DNA of 64,000 nucleotides from Pseudomonadota bacterium (GCA_024743055.1 JANSXH010000001.1:124001-188000), one strand, 5' to 3'; numbered from the stretch's first letter, positions 8,039 to 18,200 are shown. A program made the numbers and translations. The notes: a model not told the origin generated them from the sequence alone.

Positions 8039-10348
8039 ATGGGGGCGTCGATGATACGAGGACTATGGGTTGCAGGGTTAATGCTTTTGATGCTGGGCGT
8101 GGGTGTAAGCGCGCAGGCCCAATCACCTGAGAATCCCAATGCCGCCGCCATCGAAACCCTGATTGAGCAAGCCAGCGAAAACGGCTCAACAATCGTCGTC
8201 ATCGGTGGCTCTCAACAGAACGCTGGTGCAGAAGACGCGGCAAATGCAAGGCCCCCTATGGAAGAACGGGCCGTCATTGTCCGTAACAACCTGCAGCAAG
8301 TGTTCATGGAAAGCCCCCTGTTTCTGGAGCGGATAGAGAATATTATCCGGGCCAGTGATCCGGATAACTCTTTGACCTGGCCCTTCCTGGCTATCGCCCT
8401 TGCCCTTCTATACCTGGCGATAGGTTATGGAATTGAGTATTTCTTCCATGGCTGGTCGCGGCCTCACTTCGCCTATTTCTGCCAGGAGAACCCTGAGAAT
8501 AATCAGGAGAAAATCGCCTATTTGCTGTTCCGGGGCGTCATGCAGGCCATGGCGCTGCTCATTCAGGGCCTGACCGCCGTGGCCCTTGTCATTCTGTTTG
8601 ATCAGGATTCCATCGCCTTTCGAAATCTGCAGTTCATCGTCATCATCGGCTTTATGTCCTTTCGTCTTGCTCCAGTCTTCATGCGGGCATTCCTGGCGCC
8701 GGACACGCTGGCCCATCGTCTTGTCGCCCTGACGGATGAGCAGGCCAATCGCCTTTACAGATCCATCTTCACGATGAGTGCCATTCTCGCGGTTCTGATC
8801 GCCCTAAATTTATGGTCGGGAAGTCTGGCCATGGATGTGCAAACCGCCCAGTTCGTGACCATCATCCTGACCTTGGCCACCACGCTGGTGAAGTCATTCT
8901 ATGCGTTCCTCAGGCGCTCCGAGATTGCCTCGATTATCCTTGGCGGCGAAGACACCCGGTTCATCTGGAAGCCCCGGCTTTTCCTGGCCCGCATATGGCA
9001 TGTGCTGGCGATCCTGTATTTTGTCGTTACGGCCATCCTGACTATTGGGTGGGTAGTCGAAGGGGAGCCGCATGCGCTCAGCCTGACAAACCTACCGATT
9101 CTTGCCGTTTTTTGTGGGATCGCGGCCTATGGCGCCGCCCTGCTGATCATCGAATGGGTATTTGTGCGCCGTCGTCCCCTACCGACCCGTGCGGAGGCTG
9201 AAGCCGCCATCGCTGAGGGTCCGGCTGATGTAACACCGGATGTAGCCGTTGAAATCCTGGAGCGGGAAGAACTCCTTGAACAGGATGACGCCCCCCTGAA
9301 GCCGCAAAAATCTTTCAAGGGATTGCTGGAAAAAGGTGCCGGCATTCTTATTTCCGCCTTTGTCGTCTGGTGGATTTTCAAGCTCTGGGGTATCGACCTG
9401 ACGGAGCCCGGCAGCTTACTCAATGATTTCTGGGAAGTGCTGCTGATCTTCTTCTTCTGTTACCTCGCCTATGAGAGCGTCAAGATTGCCATCGACCGCA
9501 AGCTTGAGGAAGAAGGCATCGGCGATGAGCCGGAGCCGGGCGAAGAAGGCGGCGCGACCGGGGCATCCCGGCTTGCCACCTTACTGCCGCTTTTCCGCAA
9601 TTTCCTGCTGATCGTCATCATCGTCATCGGCGGCATGATCATGCTGTCGGAACTCGGAGTCGATATCGCGCCGCTGTTTGCCGGTGCCGGGGTCATCGGG
9701 CTTGCCATCGGGTTCGGCGCCCAGACCCTGATCCGGGACATCTTCTCCGGTGCCTTCTTCCTCATGGATGACGCGTTTCGTAAAGGCGAGTATATCAGCC
9801 TCGGCTCGGTCAAGGGTACGGTGGAGAAGATCTCCATCCGCTCCATGCAACTGCGCCATCATCTCGGCCCGCTCAACACCGTCCCCTTCGGCGAGATCCA
9901 GCAGGTGTCCAACTTTTCCCGCGACTGGGTCATGATGAAGCTGCCGCTGCGCCTGACCTACGACACCGACGTTGAGAAGGTGCGCAAACTCATCAAAAAG
10001 CTCGGGCAGGAACTGATGGATCATCCCGAGGTCGGCGATAAATTCCTGCAGCCGCTGAAGTCCCAGGGGGTCTTTACCATGGAGGATTCGGCGATGATCA
10101 TCCGGGTCAAATTCATGACAAAGCCCGGTGACCAGTTCGTCGTCCGCAAACTCGTCTATGCCCGTATCCGGGAGCTGTTTGAAGCGGAGGGCATCAAGTT
10201 TGCCCATCGCGAAGTGACGGTGCGGGTCGCCGATGAGGAAGGGGAACATGAGCCCATGAGCCAGGCGAAAAAGGAAGCCATCGCCGGCGCCGTCCAACCC
10301 GCCATCGAAGCCGCCGCTGCAGACAAACCCACAGGGGAAGATCGCTAA
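8039..10348 (+). CDS. large MscS-family mechanosensitive channel (YbiO-like architecture)
   Basis: A 769-residue protein with a signal peptide (MIRGLWVAGLMLL... ending in AQAQ), a periplasmic segment, many transmembrane helices across about 110-560, and the conserved MscS core: the pore-lining helix with FAGAGVIGLAIGFGAQ, then the DIFSGAFFLMDD segment and a cytosolic beta/alpha domain. The size and extra helices match the moderate-conductance YbiO type rather than the short MscS. A charged Glu/Asp-rich loop (about 380-430) separates two membrane blocks. The ATG at 8051, behind GGGGG, may be the true start, as it places the signal peptide at the very N-terminus. It probably releases solutes on hypo-osmotic shock. 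Confidence 0.88.
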   Translation: MGASMIRGLWVAGLMLLMLGVGVSAQAQSPENPNAAAIETLIEQASENGSTIVVIGGSQQNAGAEDAANARPPMEERAVIVRNNLQQVFMESPLFLERIENIIRASDPDNSLTWPFLAIALALLYLAIGYGIEYFFHGWSRPHFAYFCQENPENNQEKIAYLLFRGVMQAMALLIQGLTAVALVILFDQDSIAFRNLQFIVIIGFMSFRLAPVFMRAFLAPDTLAHRLVALTDEQANRLYRSIFTMSAILAVLIALNLWSGSLAMDVQTAQFVTIILTLATTLVKSFYAFLRRSEIASIILGGEDTRFIWKPRLFLARIWHVLAILYFVVTAILTIGWVVEGEPHALSLTNLPILAVFCGIAAYGAALLIIEWVFVRRRPLPTRAEAEAAIAEGPADVTPDVAVEILEREELLEQDDAPLKPQKSFKGLLEKGAGILISAFVVWWIFKLWGIDLTEPGSLLNDFWEVLLIFFFCYLAYESVKIAIDRKLEEEGIGDEPEPGEEGGATGASRLATLLPLFRNFLLIVIIVIGGMIMLSELGVDIAPLFAGAGVIGLAIGFGAQTLIRDIFSGAFFLMDDAFRKGEYISLGSVKGTVEKISIRSMQLRHHLGPLNTVPFGEIQQVSNFSRDWVMMKLPLRLTYDTDVEKVRKLIKKLGQELMDHPEVGDKFLQPLKSQGVFTMEDSAMIIRVKFMTKPGDQFVVRKLVYARIRELFEAEGIKFAHREVTVRVADEEGEHEPMSQAKKEAIAGAVQPAIEAAAADKPTGEDR

Positions 10349-10509
10349 AAAAAGGGTCAGGATTCTCGTAATTCGAAATAGACTGAAAGGCTATTCACGC
10401 AACCTCTGGCATAAGACCAGTTGAAATGCATTTGAAATTTTTTAGGTCCAGTTAGACAAAATCCATAATACCAAACCTTCCCGCTAAAGTTTTAGTCTGA
10501 AATCCAGTT

Positions 10510-10767
10510 CTACCCGGATCTCTTGCTGATCATCCAAATAATGACCAGAAGGATAAGCAGATTGATCAGCGGCGCGGCGATAGCGAGGGCGGCAGCGCGG
10601 CTTTCAGGGACTTCCATCAGGGACCAGGGCAAGCCGAGGGGGATGAGAAAAACCCCGGACAGCGGATCCGGGTTTTGCCCGAACAGACCATAGGTCCCGA
10701 TAAAATAGATTGCGAGCGCGAGCAGATAAGCGACGGCAAAGGCCGCGGCGATGATACGACCGGTCAT
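10510..10767 (-). CDS. small hypothetical membrane protein
   Basis: An 85-residue protein with three hydrophobic segments (about 5-25, 40-52 and 60-80) and short polar ends. I do not recognise the family with certainty. It is the last gene of a leftward series (hydrolase, SGNH hydrolase, VOC protein, secreted protein), 39 bases behind the previous gene, and may be read with it. The sequence upstream on the minus strand contains GGGGAGAT before the ATG, supporting the start. Confidence 0.6.
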   Translation of the reverse strand: MTGRIIAAAFAVAYLLALAIYFIGTYGLFGQNPDPLSGVFLIPLGLPWSLMEVPESRAAALAIAAPLINLLILLVIIWMISKRSG

Positions 10768-10806
10768 CTGAGATCTCCCCTCACCTTTAAGCGCACCATA
10801 CCGAAC

Positions 10807-11256
10807 TCAGCCTCCCTCGACGGAGCGGAAATCCCCGTCACTCCAGACCACCGCCCGGACGCAATTGAGCAAGTTCGTACCACCGCATTGACTGCCATGA
10901 ACCTGCAACAGCAACACCTTGAAACTCGTCCAGTCGACCACTTTCCAGCCCTTGGCCAGAAACTCATAAGGCTTGCCCTCAACAATGATCGTTATCTCGC
11001 AGCCCCCCGTGCCACACCACAAGGTCCCGGCGGTTGAGCAACGGAATTGCAGACTGTCGATGATCGTGTCGGGAATGCCATCACCGGTGAGATCAATGCG
11101 TGGAATGGCTTTTCGGGTGGTCGAAAAAACGCCGTTTTCAAACGCCTTGCAGTCATTCTCGGCCGCCTTGAAAACCTTCTGTTCCGCTGTCTCCGCCTGA
11201 ACACCGCCCATCGCAACGACCAGCAAAAGCAACGCCAGCGATATCCGTTTTATCAT
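10807..11256 (-). CDS. hypothetical secreted protein with calcium-loop-like segment
   Basis: The protein has a signal peptide (MIKRISLALLLLVVAMGGVQA) and a mature part of about 130 residues. Its segment RIDLTGDGIPDTIID resembles the D-x-[ND]-x-D-G loop of FG-GAP or EF-hand-like repeats, and it has five cysteines, including CGTGGC, that could form disulfides in the periplasm. Similar proteins of unknown function are known from alphaproteobacteria. I prefer the ATG at 11256 to the one four codons earlier because a GGGGTTTGA lies in front of it. It follows the VOC gene by about 20 bases. Confidence 0.65.
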   Translation of the reverse strand: MIKRISLALLLLVVAMGGVQAETAEQKVFKAAENDCKAFENGVFSTTRKAIPRIDLTGDGIPDTIIDSLQFRCSTAGTLWCGTGGCEITIIVEGKPYEFLAKGWKVVDWTSFKVLLLQVHGSQCGGTNLLNCVRAVVWSDGDFRSVEGG

Positions 11257-11276
11257 TTCAAACCCCATTTTTAAGC

Positions 11277-11687
11277 TCAGTCCGTATTTGGCGGGCCTTT
11301 CAGCTCAACCACATTGCCCTCCGGATCGGAAATATAGAGGGACGGTCCGTTGCCTTCCGCCCCGTAGCGTTGCTGCACCTCACCCGGATCAATGCCCTTC
11401 CCGCGCAGATAGCTTTTCAGCTCCTCGCCATCGAAAGGCTCAATAGACACGCAAAAATGGTCTAAATTACGGCCTTCCTTACCGGGGGCTGTACCGCCCA
11501 TCTGCCCGATCTTGCCATCCACCGGCACCAGATCGATCAGGGAGCTGCCGGCGCGAACCTGATACAGGCCCGGCCCTTCCTGAATTTTCTCGACCGTGCA
11601 GGGAAGCACATCCGTATAGAAATCGAGCATCTTTTCAATATCAGATACCCTTAGAACAAGATGATCCAATTGCTTGATTTTAAACAT
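11277..11687 (-). CDS. VOC (glyoxalase/fosfomycin-resistance/dioxygenase) superfamily protein
   Basis: The 136-residue sequence shows the paired beta-alpha-beta-beta-beta modules of the vicinal oxygen chelate fold. Likely metal ligands are the histidine of LDHLVLRV near the N-terminus, the histidine of LDHFCVSI in the second half and the glutamate of NVVELKG near the end. It is probably a cytoplasmic, metal-dependent enzyme of the glyoxalase or FosA type; the substrate cannot be told. The start has a good site (GAGAGGATAAAA). It lies 12 bases behind the SGNH hydrolase gene. Confidence 0.82.
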   Translation of the reverse strand: MFKIKQLDHLVLRVSDIEKMLDFYTDVLPCTVEKIQEGPGLYQVRAGSSLIDLVPVDGKIGQMGGTAPGKEGRNLDHFCVSIEPFDGEELKSYLRGKGIDPGEVQQRYGAEGNGPSLYISDPEGNVVELKGPPNTD

Positions 11688-11699
11688 TTTTATCCTCTC

Positions 11700-12332
11700 T
11701 CATTCAGCTTGCGATATCAGCTGGGTCCAGGCAGGCCAGGCGGCGATTTTTTCGGCCACGAGCTGATATCCAGCCCCACCGGGATGCAACCCGTCCCCCT
11801 GTTCGAGGGAGCGGGTGTAGACATCACTGTTCAATAAATCTCCAAAGACCGGCAGATAGGGAATGCCAAGGTCACGACAAATGGCGCCATAGGCGTCATC
11901 CATCTCCTCAATGTCGTCATTGCGGAAATCCAGATCAAGACCCGTGACGACGGAATGATAAGGCATTTTCGGTGCGTAAACCGGCAAGGGCCCGACGGAA
12001 ACCACCGGTGCCACCTCGGCGAGACCGGTAAGGATCGCCTCGAAAGTCTCCAATACCCGCCGTTTCGGGGTTCGTGGAATGCCGTTATGGCGGGCGATAT
12101 CATTCATGCCGCTGCAAAAGACAATGCCACCAAGGCTCGGATGGAGTATTCGCGCCCTGCATTCGGAAACGGCCCGCATGTTGATTTCGGCCAGCAGTTG
12201 CCCCCTCACCCCGAGATTATAAGGGACGAGCCGCTCCCGCTCCGGCGCGATCAACCGTCCGGGCCAGCCCTGCCCGGTCTCATCGCCCATTCCTTCCGTT
12301 GTCGAGGCTCCGACAAAACAAATCCGCTTCAT
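11700..12332 (-). CDS. SGNH/GDSL-family hydrolase
   Basis: The 210-residue protein has the four SGNH blocks: FVGASTTEG near the N-terminus (GAS in place of the usual GDS, Ser10 as nucleophile), a glycine block in NLGVRGQ, GMNDIARH with the Gly/Asn pair, and GDGLHPGGAGY with the catalytic Asp/His. It probably hydrolyses a small ester, as lysophospholipases and arylesterases of the family do. It has no signal peptide, so it is cytoplasmic. The start has TTAGGATC in front. It overlaps its neighbours closely in the operon (4-base gap upstream, 12 downstream). Confidence 0.82.
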   Translation of the reverse strand: MKRICFVGASTTEGMGDETGQGWPGRLIAPERERLVPYNLGVRGQLLAEINMRAVSECRARILHPSLGGIVFCSGMNDIARHNGIPRTPKRRVLETFEAILTGLAEVAPVVSVGPLPVYAPKMPYHSVVTGLDLDFRNDDIEEMDDAYGAICRDLGIPYLPVFGDLLNSDVYTRSLEQGDGLHPGGAGYQLVAEKIAAWPAWTQLISQAE

Positions 12333-12336
12333 GATC

Positions 12337-13110
12337 CTAATTCAGTTCCTTGGACGTCATCCACTCAAGACAATAGTCGGCCAATTTCGGCCAGCTATCT
12401 TCCATCATCATGAAATGCGCAGCATCGGGGACCTGATAAAAAGTCGCGCGATCTCCATACTTCTCGGCAAGGGCTTTCGCGGTTTCCGTCGACACCGCCT
12501 TATCCTCTGCCCCGGTGAGCACCAGGACAGGACATGTCACCTTTTCCGTATCCACATAGATCGCCCGGTTATTGTCAAACATCCAGTAAAACAGCTCAAA
12601 CATCACCTGAGAGGACTCCGGTTCCAACCGATCAAAAACGTCATGCTGCTGGTCGGGCGTCATCTTGTTGAGAGCAAAGGCCGCCATCATATCGAAGTCA
12701 ACCCGCATGGTTTGATCTGCGAAAGGCGCTGCCGCCATCAAATCCCGGCCAAGATTGCGTTCCTCCTCCGTCGGCGGCAGCATGCCCCATAAGCCATTTG
12801 AATTGATCAGGATGACGGCACTTGCCAGGCCCTGCGCCGCCAGTTTCTGGGCGATCACCGCCCCCACCGCATGACCGAACAAAATCGGCTTTTCGGGCAA
12901 GGTTTTGATCAGTTCCGCGATATCGCGGGTGTAATCCTCGATGCTGGTGCCAGCGAGAGCCGGGTCCGCCTCGTCTCGGGCTTTCCCCAGATGATGGCGA
13001 AAAGTCGGAGCGTGGCAGTCAAAGCCCTTCTCACTGAAGTAACGGGTCAGGTTCTCCATGACCCAGGAACCGGCAAAGGCCCCCGGAATAAGGACAATCG
13101 GCTTGCTCAT
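12337..13110 (-). CDS. alpha/beta-hydrolase fold protein lacking the nucleophile serine
   Basis: The 257-residue protein has the fold's usual order: PGAFAGSW oxyanion region, a nucleophile elbow, a lid, then TGAEDK (Asp203) and DAAHFM (His232). The elbow reads FGHAVGA, so the expected serine is alanine (Ala81; codon GCG clearly read). The acid and base are kept. Either it is not a classical hydrolase or it works through another residue. The start at 13110 (MSKPIVLIPG) is preferred over upstream codons because it matches the family's N-terminus. It leads the operon with the SGNH, VOC and secreted-protein genes. Confidence 0.78.
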   Translation of the reverse strand: MSKPIVLIPGAFAGSWVMENLTRYFSEKGFDCHAPTFRHHLGKARDEADPALAGTSIEDYTRDIAELIKTLPEKPILFGHAVGAVIAQKLAAQGLASAVILINSNGLWGMLPPTEEERNLGRDLMAAAPFADQTMRVDFDMMAAFALNKMTPDQQHDVFDRLEPESSQVMFELFYWMFDNNRAIYVDTEKVTCPVLVLTGAEDKAVSTETAKALAEKYGDRATFYQVPDAAHFMMMEDSWPKLADYCLEWMTSKELN

Positions 13111-13255
13111 GACACTATTCCCTGTTGCACGAATTGAAGTTGGGACGAGCCTAGAACCTTTTATCCTCGGGAACAAGACGCCTGCAATTCTTCAGTATCG
13201 CGACCGGGCAAGAGCTGATAGTCTGGGAAAAAAACAATAAAAAGGACTTCAAGAA

Positions 13256-13669
13256 ATGACCCCGCAAGATCTGATCGGCAGCTGGTGGCTGGTGAAATGG
13301 CAATCCCTCAAAAATAGTCAACCGGACGGCTATCCCATGGGCGAAGATGCGCAAGGCCAGATCATTTATTCCGCTGATGGGCGCATGTCCGGATTTCTCA
13401 TGCGCAATGACTTCGGGGATCAACCGCGGGATACGGCGGCCAGCCCAGATATCTGCCTTGCCTATGGCGGCACCTATCGGATTGAAGGGGATCAAGTCAT
13501 TCACGACGTCATGGTATCGACGGTACCCTACTGGATAAACGGACCCCTGATCCGCACGATTGTGCCGGAGGGTGATGATATCCTGCTTAAAACCAAGCCG
13601 GAGACGACCAGTTCCGGCAATACCTACGAGCATCATCTGCTCTGGCGACGGGTGGCTGACGGGGCCTAG
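13256..13669 (+). CDS. lipocalin-like domain protein
   Basis: The 137-residue protein begins with the lipocalin-like pattern LIGSWWLVKWQ, followed by beta strands with GQIIYSADGRMSGFLM and GGTYRIEGDQVIHDV, typical of the Lipocalin_5 family of small ligand-binding beta barrels. It has no signal peptide. Some relatives sit in polyketide clusters, but here no such context exists. The start has AAAGGACTTCAAGAA in front. Its stop codon shares the palindrome CTAG (13666-13669) with the stop of the convergent enoyl-CoA hydratase gene. Confidence 0.78.
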   Translation: MTPQDLIGSWWLVKWQSLKNSQPDGYPMGEDAQGQIIYSADGRMSGFLMRNDFGDQPRDTAASPDICLAYGGTYRIEGDQVIHDVMVSTVPYWINGPLIRTIVPEGDDILLKTKPETTSSGNTYEHHLLWRRVADGA

Positions 13670-14457
13670 CGGCCCTTCCAGTTGGGCTTTCTTTTCTCGG
13701 CAAAGGCTTTCGGCCCTTCCAGAGTATCCTCGGCTCCCTGCCAGGTCTTGAAGGCCGGGTAATCCGTCTGCCGGGCCATGGCCGCTTCCAGGCTCGGCTC
13801 GTCGAGCCCGCGCATCACCGTTTCCTTTGACGCCCGAATGGCCAGCGGCGCCGAGCGCAGGACCAGCGCGCACCAGCGCTCAACCGCTTCTTCCAGCTTA
13901 TCCGGGGCAACCACTTCATTGACGAACCCGAGCCGGTGACCTTCGGCGGCAGAGATACTCTCGGCGCTTAAAATCATACCCATGGCTTGCTTGAGGCCAA
14001 TCTGTCGGGACAGTCGATGCATGCCACCCCCGATGGCGACCGCCCCGACCAGTGGCTCCGGCAAACCGAATGTCGCGTTGTCGGTCGCCAGGATAATATC
14101 GCAGGCCAACGCAATCTCGAACCCGCCGCCAAGGGCAACGCCATTGACAGCGGCAATAACCGGTTTATCCAGATCGAAGCGCTCGATCAGTCCGGCATAG
14201 CCGTTTTTCGGATAGACATGACGATTGAGCCCGTCGGACTCGGCCACCGCCTTGAGGTCACTGCCGGCGCAAAAGGCTCGCTCGCCACTGCCTGAGAGCA
14301 CACAGATATATTGATCCGCATCGGCCGCAAAGGCATCAAGGGCCTCCTGCATCTCAGCATGCATTGCTTTGTTGATGGCATTCATGACCTGGGGCCGTTC
14401 AAAGGTGATCCGGGTAATATGATCGTTTGTCGTGACGGAGATAAATTCATAGCTCAT
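13666..14457 (-). CDS. enoyl-CoA hydratase/isomerase family protein
   Basis: The 263-residue crotonase-fold enzyme has both oxyanion-hole segments: FCAGSDLKA and the glycine-rich GGGFEIALACDII. The segment FGLPEPLVGA resembles that of crotonobetainyl-CoA hydratase-type enzymes. It likely hydrates or isomerises an unsaturated acyl-CoA in the cytoplasm. The ATG is preceded by GGGGACCTCC. No carnitine or fatty-acid genes flank it, so its pathway is open. Confidence 0.86.
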   Translation of the reverse strand: MSYEFISVTTNDHITRITFERPQVMNAINKAMHAEMQEALDAFAADADQYICVLSGSGERAFCAGSDLKAVAESDGLNRHVYPKNGYAGLIERFDLDKPVIAAVNGVALGGGFEIALACDIILATDNATFGLPEPLVGAVAIGGGMHRLSRQIGLKQAMGMILSAESISAAEGHRLGFVNEVVAPDKLEEAVERWCALVLRSAPLAIRASKETVMRGLDEPSLEAAMARQTDYPAFKTWQGAEDTLEGPKAFAEKRKPNWKGR

Positions 14458-14558
14458 GGAGGTCCCCTTCTTATGGCTTGGCGCCGAATTATTATGACCT
14501 CCCCTATCCTAGCCCCGGATCACAGGCAAATTCCAACGGAAAAAACAACGAACGGCAA

Positions 14559-15188
14559 TCAGCTGGTAATTTTCCAGCTACCGTCTTCCTGTCGGCAGGC
14601 CGTTCCGTAAGTCGTCACGACCTCTCCACCAACCTCGGATTTAGCTGTATATTCACGGCAGTATTTGCCATTGCTTTGCTGATAGGTGCGTACCGGACTT
14701 ACTTCGTAGATGTCGCCATTATTCGGATTGTTCCAGATGATTTCCTGTCCATCCTGCCCATGCTCCAAAACCTGCCCGATGCAGTTTTGATCGACCTCAT
14801 CCATGCTTCTGCCAATGCTGCCGCCGATCAGATAGCCGATGATGGCTCCGCCTGCGACAGCGGCCAGTTTCCCTGATCCTTTGCCGACCTGGGAGCCGGC
14901 AAGGCCGCCCGCCGCCGCACCCAGAACGCTGCCCAGAAGCTCTCGGTTGCACGCCCCTCGATCAATACCAAAAGGAACTGCGGGCGGCACCTGATAGCGC
15001 GCCTGTTTGCCTTTCTTTTGTTTGTTCTTCTTATGGGCTTTTTTATGATATCCCCAGGCCGGAGCCCAGGGCGGTGGATCGGCATATGCCGGTGCGATTG
15101 TCGCAGCGCCAAAAGCCATCACACAACCCAAGAGACATGCGGACTTCAAATTCGATCTTGGATTAAGCGGCATAACTTTTTTACTCAT
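14559..15188 (-). CDS. glycine-zipper outer-membrane surface antigen (RT0821/Lpp0805 type)
   Basis: The 209-residue protein has an N-terminal signal sequence (about residues 1-36, ending APAYA), a very basic Lys/His-rich stretch (about 48-65), a glycine-zipper hairpin (LLGSVLGAAAGGLAGSQVGKG and GGAIIGYLIGGSIG) and a C-terminal module with spaced CREY...GTACR...GSW. This order is that of the 17-kDa/RT0821-type surface antigens. It is probably anchored in the outer membrane. The start has CAGGGGAACTCC in front. A short lipoprotein at 47.3 kb carries a similar C-terminal Cys/Trp module. Confidence 0.82.
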   Translation of the reverse strand: MSKKVMPLNPRSNLKSACLLGCVMAFGAATIAPAYADPPPWAPAWGYHKKAHKKNKQKKGKQARYQVPPAVPFGIDRGACNRELLGSVLGAAAGGLAGSQVGKGSGKLAAVAGGAIIGYLIGGSIGRSMDEVDQNCIGQVLEHGQDGQEIIWNNPNNGDIYEVSPVRTYQQSNGKYCREYTAKSEVGGEVVTTYGTACRQEDGSWKITS

Positions 15189-15269
15189 GGAGTTCCCCTG
15201 TTTTCCCCTTTAACCGGTAAACACTATGTGCGGATTAAGTCGAAAATCGGGCGGAGCCTTAGGCTGTTC

Positions 15270-18200
15270 CTAGTAATCCCATTTCCAGAAGATGCCGACA
15301 CGGTTGTCGGATGACTGTCCCATTTCGGTCTCCACGGAGACATTCGGGGTGAGGTCAATCTGCACTTTCGCGCGGCTGCTGCCGGCTTCGGCGCCCTGAT
15401 CAACGCCAACATAGACATTATCCGTCACATATTTGCCGATGCTGACTTCCGCCTTGCCGGTTTCCGAATCCGTACCGGCACTGATCACATCTACGCCCAA
15501 AGTATCGCGGATAAAGCCTGTAATACCGCCACCAGAGCCAAACCGGCCGGACAGGGACGCAATCGCCTCAGCCAGCTGCACAGCCTCCAGGGCCGATAGC
15601 CGACCAGAAGACTTGCCGAACAAGACCTGGGACAGAACCTCATCTTCCGGTAGCCCATCCGGCGAGGTGAAACTGATTTTCGGATCCGAGGCCGTACCGT
15701 CTATGGAAACAATGGCCGTAACGTTGGTGGCTTCGTAACGTGCCGTCAGGGATAACTCAGGATCAAGATTGACGCCGCCCAGCAAGGAGATCTCCCCTTC
15801 TTCGAGGCGGAAGCTCTTGCCGGCGAAGGTAAATTGCCCGCGCACCGGCTTTAGATAGCCGTCAATCACCGGACTTTCAGCTGTACCGCGTACATTGAAT
15901 CGACCTTCCCATTCGGAATCCAGTCCGCGCCCTCGGATAAATACCCTGCGTGGCATTTCCACATCTACATCCAGTTTGATATTGGAGCCGGCATCCGAGG
16001 ACGAGAGAATATTCTCCTCTCCGTTTGGACGATTAATCTCTTCCACTTTCAAATCGACAACGCTTGGTGCCAGGGTCCCACCGATATTGATATCCACCTC
16101 CTCCGTCTTGATATCCCCTTTCACATTTAAGGATGCCAGGGTGCCGCTTAGATGAATGTCAGCGTCGGTCGTAAAATCAATATCATCCCGATCAAGGACC
16201 AAAAGGTCATTGGCTTTCACCGAGATTTCCAGTGCCGGGTCATCCAGGGAGGAGATATCTATCGTCCCTTCAGAGCTGACCGAGCCGCCTTTGCCATCGA
16301 CCGCGGACAAAGACAGACTGATCGTTTCCGTATCCTTCAGGTTTGCATCGAGAGTGAGGTTGGACAGGCTTGTCCCTTGCTCGATATCTTCAAAGCTGCC
16401 ATTGGATATGGTGGCTTTGCCGTCTATTACAGGATTATTGAGGCTTCCCGAAATTTTAGTTTTGCCCACCAGTTGCCCCGTCAGATTCTGAGTATCAGGG
16501 GCAAGAAGAGCCCATAAAGCGCTGATATTGCTATCGATACTAGCATCTAGACTTAAGGGATCATCCGCAAGGACTTGAAATTGCGGCGGAGACAGGGTCA
16601 GGGAAAGCGGAACCTGGCCGGTCGCCGTCATCGCGGTTTTTTCAATGCCGCTCACCGTTGTTGAAAAATCAAACTGGCCATTTTTAAGGGTCCCGGACAG
16701 TTGGCTGGAAAAGTCCGGCAGATCATCATAGCTGTCCTCTTCCATACGAACATTAGTCGCTGTGAGTTTTATGTCACCGGAATTTTCCGTGTCGCTCGTC
16801 ACTTCAAGTCGGGCGCTGCCATTGAGAAGGCCGTCTATCGCCAATGTCGGTTCTATAAGCTCCAGAATATCAAGGGACATATCCTTGATATCCAGGGCTG
16901 CAGAAGCTTTCGTTTCCCCGAATTGCGCTGAAGCTGTAACCTCTCCCTCACCGAATGTGAGGCTTGTCGAGTCCAAACTGAAGGTCTGCCTTTTGATCGC
17001 CAGGGTCGCAGGACTAAGAAGTTTTAAGTCTCGGCCACTGAAGCTTCCATCAAGGGTCGCTAGCTTGACCTCCCTATCCCCGTCTCCAAGCATGACAGCG
17101 CCAGTTCCGCCCAGCTTAAGGTCCAGGTCGTTCCCACCGACGAAATCGAAGGTGATATCAGATTGCTCGAGGGTCCCGGTCGAGGTGGCCGTAACCTTGG
17201 AAAAAGTGAAATCCTCTGCCACGACATTTTGCGCCGTCGCCGTCATCTTTATCTCAGGCGCGCCGAATACAACCGCTGTCTCAGATTTCATGTCGAGAGT
17301 TCCGATAGAGACGCCATATGAGGGCGCCGTTAAGTCCGTTCCGGTGAAATCCAGTGCCAGCGCCTGGTCCCCATCACTATCACTGAGAAGGGCGGTAAAG
17401 CTCGCATTTCCAGCTGCGCTCTCTTCCACAAGTGCCGCTAAAGTCTTGAGATCCGGGATATCACCCTTCAGCTCCCCGGTTATAGCCTTGCCATCGAAAG
17501 GCAGATTCAAGGACCCGGACACTGTATTCTGATCTTGCTTTAAAGAGAAGTTGCTCAACTCCAGGCGCTCATAGTCCGGCAGATTAATGTCCGCAGCAAC
17601 ATCAGCCGTCAATTGGGAGTGCTTGAGAGTTGCACTCACCTTCCCTTTCGCTCCCGTTGTCAAAGACGCAAGATCATAAGTTCCGTCGAGATTTCCAAGG
17701 GCTGTCCCTGCCACATCCAAATCCGTGACAGTAAGGGTCCCTTTTGCGGCCGGATCTGCCAGCTCACCAGAGAACATGACGGAGAGACGTCCTGCGCCGC
17801 CAAGGTCCGTACCTGCGATGTCTGAAAGATCCCCAAGGTTGGCCAAGGCAAGATTCAAAGATGCGGTCAGGGTTTCAAAACTGCTGGGCAGTTCCGCATT
17901 TCCTGAGAGCTGCCCGGCAGGAAGGGTCGACTTGAGATTGCTGACACTCAGTGTGTCTTCTGCCAGTCCAATTTCCGCAGTCAGGCTCGCGTTAGTCCCA
18001 ACCAGTCTGTTTAGTCCGGCATCCTTAAAGTCGAGATCCGTGCCGTTTAAAACAATCTGACCATTGATCTCTTCTTCCAGATTCACCGCGCTGAGATCAA
18101 TGTCAGCTGCAAGCGTCCCATCAATCGGTGCCAGCACTGACAGGTCATCCATATTGGCGGTAATTTTTAGCTTTGACTCGCCGTCGGGAAAGGTCATGCC

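Noticed and set aside
9581..10297. 238-codon frame opposite the MscS-type gene
   Set aside because: Asp/His-rich antisense shadow with no domain pattern.
10424..10433. AAATGCATTT palindrome followed by T-rich sequence as a terminator for the MscS-type gene
   Set aside because: The stem has no loop and only A/T pairs apart from GC at the centre; it is not stable enough to call.
13151..13873. 240-codon frame opposite the lipocalin-like and hydratase genes
   Set aside because: It lies antisense to two well-supported genes and encodes an unnatural Gly/Arg-rich sequence.
16762..17532. 256-codon frame opposite tamB
   Set aside because: A Ser/Pro/Val-rich antisense shadow of the tamB coding sequence.
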